A stretch of 64,000 nt of DNA from positions 313,090-377,089 of the forward strand of contig NZ_LNUT01000005.1 in the NCBI RefSeq assembly GCF_001512305.1, in the 5' to 3' direction. The position numbers were made by a program, and so were the translations under genes. This stretch comes from Arthrobacter sp. EPSL27. GTDB lineage: Bacteria; Actinomycetota; Actinomycetes; Actinomycetales; Micrococcaceae. Positions 60,699-64,000 of the stretch are shown here, piece by piece; the stretch's first letter is position 1, and each line of letters starts with the position of its first letter. The notes beneath the pieces were generated by a model, which did no database searches, was not told the DNA's origin, and saw only the letters and a program-made list of their open reading frames with translations.

Positions 60699-61051
60699 CG
60701 GTGCACGCCCGGGGCAGCCTGTACGATGGGTGGGCGCGGTTCCGGAAGTCGTTGCGGCACGCCCTGTCCATGCGGGGTGGCGCCTATCACGTACCTCCCT
60801 CCGGAGCCAGCCTCATTTGCGGCCGAAGGCAAAATTAGCGTAGTCTAGATCTTCGGTGCTTACGCCAACACTTGGGTTATGACCTTGAGGACGCTCCATC
60901 CGACTACGGATGTGATTGTCTTCGGGATAGCTCATGGGTTCCCCCGGGGAATCCACCGGCGTAGAGGCACAGCGTGAGCCGGACCAAACACTTTGGCCCC
61001 AGGTTCCGCACGCAAATCTAGTAATAAACGTCGAGAGAAGTGAGTTCCCCA
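60699..61051 (+). promoter_or_regulatory. Upstream region of rplU-rpmA
   Basis: These 353 bases hold no credible gene. TAGTCT (60840-60845) in a locally AT-rich patch is the best -10 candidate, giving a leader of about 200 nt. Several short hairpins are possible, but I see no match to a known ribosomal-protein leader. Confidence 0.45.
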
Positions 61052-61360
61052 GTGGTGTACGCGATTGTCCGCGCAGGCGGCCGCCAAGAGAAGGTTTCTG
61101 TTGGAGACTTCGTTACCCTGAACCGCGTCCCCGGTGGAGCCGGCAGCACCTTTGAGCTGCCCGCACTGCTCCTGGTAGACGGTGACAAGGTCACGTCTGC
61201 AGCTTCGGACCTGGCCAAGGTAAAGGTTACGGCTGAGATCCTTGAGGACCTCCGCGGTCCCAAGATCGTCATCCAGAAGTTCAAGAACAAGACCGGTTAC
61301 AAGAAGCGCCAGGGTCACCGTCAGGAATTGACCAAGGTCAAGATCACCGGTATCAAGTAA
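61052..61360 (+). CDS. rplU: 50S ribosomal protein L21
   Basis: A 102-residue large-subunit protein that binds 23S rRNA. It begins [18 protein letters not shown] and contains [15 protein letters not shown] and the basic C-terminal [16 protein letters not shown] block shared by L21 proteins. GTG 61052 is preferred by comparison with other L21 N-termini; GTG 61040, four codons upstream, directly follows GAGAGAA and is less likely. rpmA follows after 61 bases. Confidence 0.95.
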   Translation: MVYAIVRAGGRQEKVSVGDFVTLNRVPGGAGSTFELPALLLVDGDKVTSAASDLAKVKVTAEILEDLRGPKIVIQKFKNKTGYKKRQGHRQELTKVKITGIK

Positions 61361-61421
61361 CTCACCGTTACTGTTCAGGTTTTCAGCAGATTCCCCAGAA
61401 TTTTAAGGCAGGCATTTCCAA

Positions 61422-61685
61422 ATGGCACATAAAAAAGGCGCGAGCTCCACTCGCAACGGTCGTGACTCGAACGCCCAGTACCTCGGCGTCAAGCGCTTCG
61501 GCGGCCAGGTAGTTTCCGCAGGCGAGATCATCGTCCGCCAGCGTGGCACCCACTTCCACCCGGGCGCCGGCGTAGGCCGTGGCGGCGACGACACCCTGTT
61601 CGCCCTCACCCCGGGCGCTGTCGAATTCGGCACCCGCCGCGGACGCCGCGTCGTGAACATCGTGGCTGCTGCAGCCGCAGAGTAA
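61422..61685 (+). CDS. rpmA: 50S ribosomal protein L27
   Basis: An 87-residue protein at the peptidyl transferase centre. [18 protein letters not shown] at the start is the L27 signature, and [22 protein letters not shown] follows. The protein begins directly with AHKKG, so there is no N-terminal pro-sequence of the Firmicutes type. AAGGCAGG lies upstream of ATG 61422. It ends before an intrinsic terminator, so obg has its own promoter. Confidence 0.97.
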   Translation: MAHKKGASSTRNGRDSNAQYLGVKRFGGQVVSAGEIIVRQRGTHFHPGAGVGRGGDDTLFALTPGAVEFGTRRGRRVVNIVAAAAAE

Positions 61686-61700
61686 TACCAAGTCTTAAGT

Positions 61701-61739
61701 CGGTGGGGCGGGCCAATAGGTCCGCTCCACCGGTGTTTT
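61701..61739 (+). terminator. Intrinsic terminator after rpmA
   Basis: CGGTGGGGCGGGCC/GGTCCGCTCCACCG pairs over 14 positions (two G-U pairs) with an AATA loop, then TGTTTTA. It lies 15 bases after the rpmA stop. Confidence 0.8.
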
Positions 61740-61802
61740 AACAGCCTTACAATCATCTTGGGCCCCTGTGGGGACCCAAGGAACAGCACTGAGGAGAACC
61801 AC

Positions 61803-63392
61803 GTGGCCAGCTTTGTAGACCGGGTAGTACTGCACGTATCCGGCGGTACCGGCGGCCACGGTTGTGTCTCCGTCCACCGTGAGAAGTTCAAGCCCCTCGG
61901 CGGTCCCGACGGCGGCAACGGCGGCAACGGCGGCGACGTCATCCTGCGGGTGGACCCGCAGACCACCACGCTCCTGGATTACCACCACGCCCCGCACCGG
62001 CACGCCACCAACGGCGGCCCCGGCATGGGCGACTGGCGCGGCGGCAAGAACGGCGAAACCCTGATCCTTCCGGTGCCCGAGGGCACCGTGGTCAAGTCCA
62101 AGTCCGGCGAGGTCCTCGCCGACCTCGTGGGCGAAGGCGCCGAATACATCGCCGCGGCCGGCGGCATCGGCGGCCTCGGCAACGCCGCCCTCTCCTCGCA
62201 GAAGCGGCGGGCGCCGGGCTTCGCCCTGCTCGGCATCGAAGGCGAGTCCAGCGACATCGTCCTGGAACTGAAGTCCATCGCCGACATCGCCCTGGTCGGA
62301 TTCCCGTCCGCCGGCAAGTCCAGCCTCATCGCCGCGATGTCCGCCGCCCGGCCGAAGATCGCCGATTACCCCTTCACCACCCTCATCCCCAACCTGGGCG
62401 TCGTCCAGGCCGGCGACGTCCGCTTCACCATTGCCGATGTCCCCGGCCTCATCGAGGGCGCCAGCGAAGGCAAGGGCCTGGGCCACAACTTCCTGCGCCA
62501 CGTGGAGCGCTGCGCCGCCCTGGTGCACGTGCTGGACTGCGGCACCCTCGAAGCGGACCGCGACCCGCTCTCCGACCTCGCGATCATTGAGGCCGAGCTT
62601 GAGAAGTACGCCGTGGACATGAGCTACGCCGGCACTGACGGCGAAGTGGTCCCGCTGAACCACCGGCCCCGCCTGGTGGCGCTGAACAAGGTGGACCTGC
62701 CGGACGGCAAGGACATGGCGGAGTTCGTCCGCCCGGAACTGGAATCCCGCGGCTACAAGGTCTTCGAGATCTCCGCGACGAGCCACGAGGGCCTTCGCCA
62801 GCTGGGCTTCGCCATGGCCGAGATCGTCAAGGCCGCCCGCGACTCGGTCGCCGCGGCCCCGCCGAAGGTGCAGGCCCCGGTCCTCAAGCCCCGCGCCGTC
62901 AACGAGTCCGGGTTCAAGATCCGCCGCGAGGAGAAGAACCTGGAGCCGCTGTTCCGCGTCCTGGGCGAGAAGCCGGTGCGCTGGGTCAAGCAGACCGACT
63001 TCACCAACGAGGAAGCCATCGGCTACCTCGCCGACCGCCTGGCCAAGCTCGGCGTCGAAACCGAACTGTTCAAGCAGGGCGCCAAGCCCGGCGACATGGT
63101 GGTCATCGGCGAGGACGACGGCGTCGTCTTCGACTGGGAGCCCACCATGATGGCCGGAGCCGAACTGCTGGCCTCCCCGCGCGGCACCGACGTGCGCTTT
63201 GCCGACATCGGCGACCGCCCCACCCGCGGGCAGAAGCGCGAGGAGCAGCAGGAGCGCCGCGACGCCAAGGCCGCGGCCCGCGCCGAGCTCGAAGCCGAGC
63301 GCAAGGCCGGCATCTGGACTGAGTCCGTCAGCGGACGCCGTGCCGCCAAGCCGCTCAAGGAGAGTGGACTGGGCGAAGCAGATGGCGAGTAA
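61803..63392 (+). CDS. obg: GTPase Obg/CgtA
   Basis: A 529-residue GTPase involved in 50S subunit maturation and the stringent response. The Gly-rich Obg fold covers 1-160 ([21 protein letters not shown]), the G domain has G1 GFPSAGKSS near 169, G3 DVPGLIEGA near 214, and NKVD near 298; the C-terminal OCT domain lies at about 370-445. A charged tail of 60 more residues ([20 protein letters not shown]) is long for the family. GTG 61803 has GAGGAG seven bases upstream. The proB start overlaps its end by 11 bases. Confidence 0.96.
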   Translation: MASFVDRVVLHVSGGTGGHGCVSVHREKFKPLGGPDGGNGGNGGDVILRVDPQTTTLLDYHHAPHRHATNGGPGMGDWRGGKNGETLILPVPEGTVVKSKSGEVLADLVGEGAEYIAAAGGIGGLGNAALSSQKRRAPGFALLGIEGESSDIVLELKSIADIALVGFPSAGKSSLIAAMSAARPKIADYPFTTLIPNLGVVQAGDVRFTIADVPGLIEGASEGKGLGHNFLRHVERCAALVHVLDCGTLEADRDPLSDLAIIEAELEKYAVDMSYAGTDGEVVPLNHRPRLVALNKVDLPDGKDMAEFVRPELESRGYKVFEISATSHEGLRQLGFAMAEIVKAARDSVAAAPPKVQAPVLKPRAVNESGFKIRREEKNLEPLFRVLGEKPVRWVKQTDFTNEEAIGYLADRLAKLGVETELFKQGAKPGDMVVIGEDDGVVFDWEPTMMAGAELLASPRGTDVRFADIGDRPTRGQKREEQQERRDAKAAARAELEAERKAGIWTESVSGRRAAKPLKESGLGEADGE

Positions 63393-64000
63393 AACCGTCT
63401 CCGCCCCGGCGCCTGACCGGTCGGTTCTCTCCGGGGCGCGCCGGATCGTGGTCAAGGTCGGGTCGTCCTCGCTGACGTCCATCAAGGGCGGCATCTCGGA
63501 GGAGGCCCTCACGGATCTCGCCGACGCCCTCGCGCACCAGCGCAACGCCGGCACCGAGATCATCCTGGTGTCCTCGGGCGCGATCGCGGCGGGGCTCGCC
63601 CCGCTGGGGCTGGCGAAGCGCCCCCGCGACCTTGCCACCCAGCAGGCGGCCGCCAGCGTGGGCCAGGGCCTGCTCATGGCCCGCTACACCCACGCCTTCG
63701 GCGCCCACGGTGTAACCGTCAGCCAGGTGCTCCTCACGGCTGAGGACTTTATGCGCCGCAGCCAGCACACCAACGCCCTGCGCGCCCTGGACCGGCTGCT
63801 CAACCTCGGCGTGGTGCCCGTCGTCAACGAAAACGACACCGTGGCCACGCACGAGATCCGCTTCGGCGACAACGACCGGCTCGCCGCGCTGGTGGCGCAC
63901 CTGGTCCGCGCCGACGCTCTGGTGCTGCTCTCCGACGTCGACTCGCTCTACGACGGCCCGCCCGCCCACGGCGCCCGGCGGATCTCCCACGTGACGGGCC
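63382..64000 (+). CDS. proB: Glutamate 5-kinase (C-terminus cut by window edge)
   Basis: The first 206 residues of ProB, which phosphorylates glutamate for proline synthesis. [14 protein letters not shown] near 20 binds ATP/phosphate, [10 protein letters not shown] near 62 and [22 protein letters not shown] near 145 form the glutamate and feedback-inhibition region, and [15 protein letters not shown] near 182 continues the kinase fold. A PUA domain would be expected beyond the window. ATG 63382 overlaps the obg stop by 11 bases, so the two are translationally coupled. Confidence 0.95.
   Translation, partial: MASKTVSAPAPDRSVLSGARRIVVKVGSSSLTSIKGGISEEALTDLADALAHQRNAGTEIILVSSGAIAAGLAPLGLAKRPRDLATQQAAASVGQGLLMARYTHAFGAHGVTVSQVLLTAEDFMRRSQHTNALRALDRLLNLGVVPVVNENDTVATHEIRFGDNDRLAALVAHLVRADALVLLSDVDSLYDGPPAHGARRISHVTG

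Overview
The window is a high-GC, gene-dense chromosomal segment from an actinobacterium, most likely a Micrococcaceae member of the Arthrobacter/Pseudarthrobacter type. This rests on gene content and order: a long GapB-type GAPDH, an MptB-like mannosyltransferase, clpP1-clpP2-clpX behind a ClgR-like box, an Rv2466c-like mycothiol-system protein, ileS with a short actinobacterial T-box, ileS-folC-DUF4233-ndk, and rne-(thiD/tenA)-rplU-rpmA-obg-proB. No database search was possible, so the genus is an inference. Both window ends cut genes (yaaA on the left, proB on the right).

Layout. 1-10 kb: yaaA fragment, a frameshifted Tat-lipoprotein esterase, RNase P RNA, a GMC oxidoreductase, a lipoprotein glycerophosphodiesterase, gapB with a structured leader, a secreted HNH nuclease, divergent pfkB and ppk2, and a hydrolase. 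10-20 kb: def, an acyl-CoA dehydrogenase, tRNA-His, orn, an MptB-like mannosyltransferase, a sucrose/fructan pair (GH68 levansucrase then GH32 enzyme) with a LacI-type operator upstream, leaderless map, and a LapA-domain protein. 20.6-24.4 kb: a small, lower-GC genomic island in tRNA-Arg(TCT), bounded by 38-bp att repeats. It holds decayed phage tail genes, a DUF4145 gene, an HNH-like zinc-finger gene and an unknown single-TM gene, with no visible integrase. 24.4-38 kb: ssb, ettA, tesB, membrane proteins, mscS-glbO, osmC, pepN, rpiB-nei and tRNA-Gly. 38-43.5 kb: tRNA-Pro, tig, clpP1, clpP2, clpX and a DsbA-like protein, forming a protein-quality block. 43.8-54.4 kb: valS, an SDR, an EEP-family protein, then T-box-ileS-folC-DUF4233-ndk. 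54.5-64 kb: VKOR, RNase E/G, a TPP riboswitch with a ThiD-TenA fusion, rplU-rpmA, obg and proB.

Two themes stand out. First, many genes have a -10-like hexamer (TANNNT) exactly 6-7 nt before the start codon and no Shine-Dalgarno, the mark of leaderless transcripts. This fixes several otherwise ambiguous starts, including that of the frameshifted esterase. Second, the tRNA-Arg island is the best place to look for an undescribed system: its three intact genes sit beside dead phage genes, encode a HEPN-like DUF4145 protein, a putative nuclease and a membrane protein, and one of them has a ten-G tract as its ribosome-binding site. A defence role is inference only.
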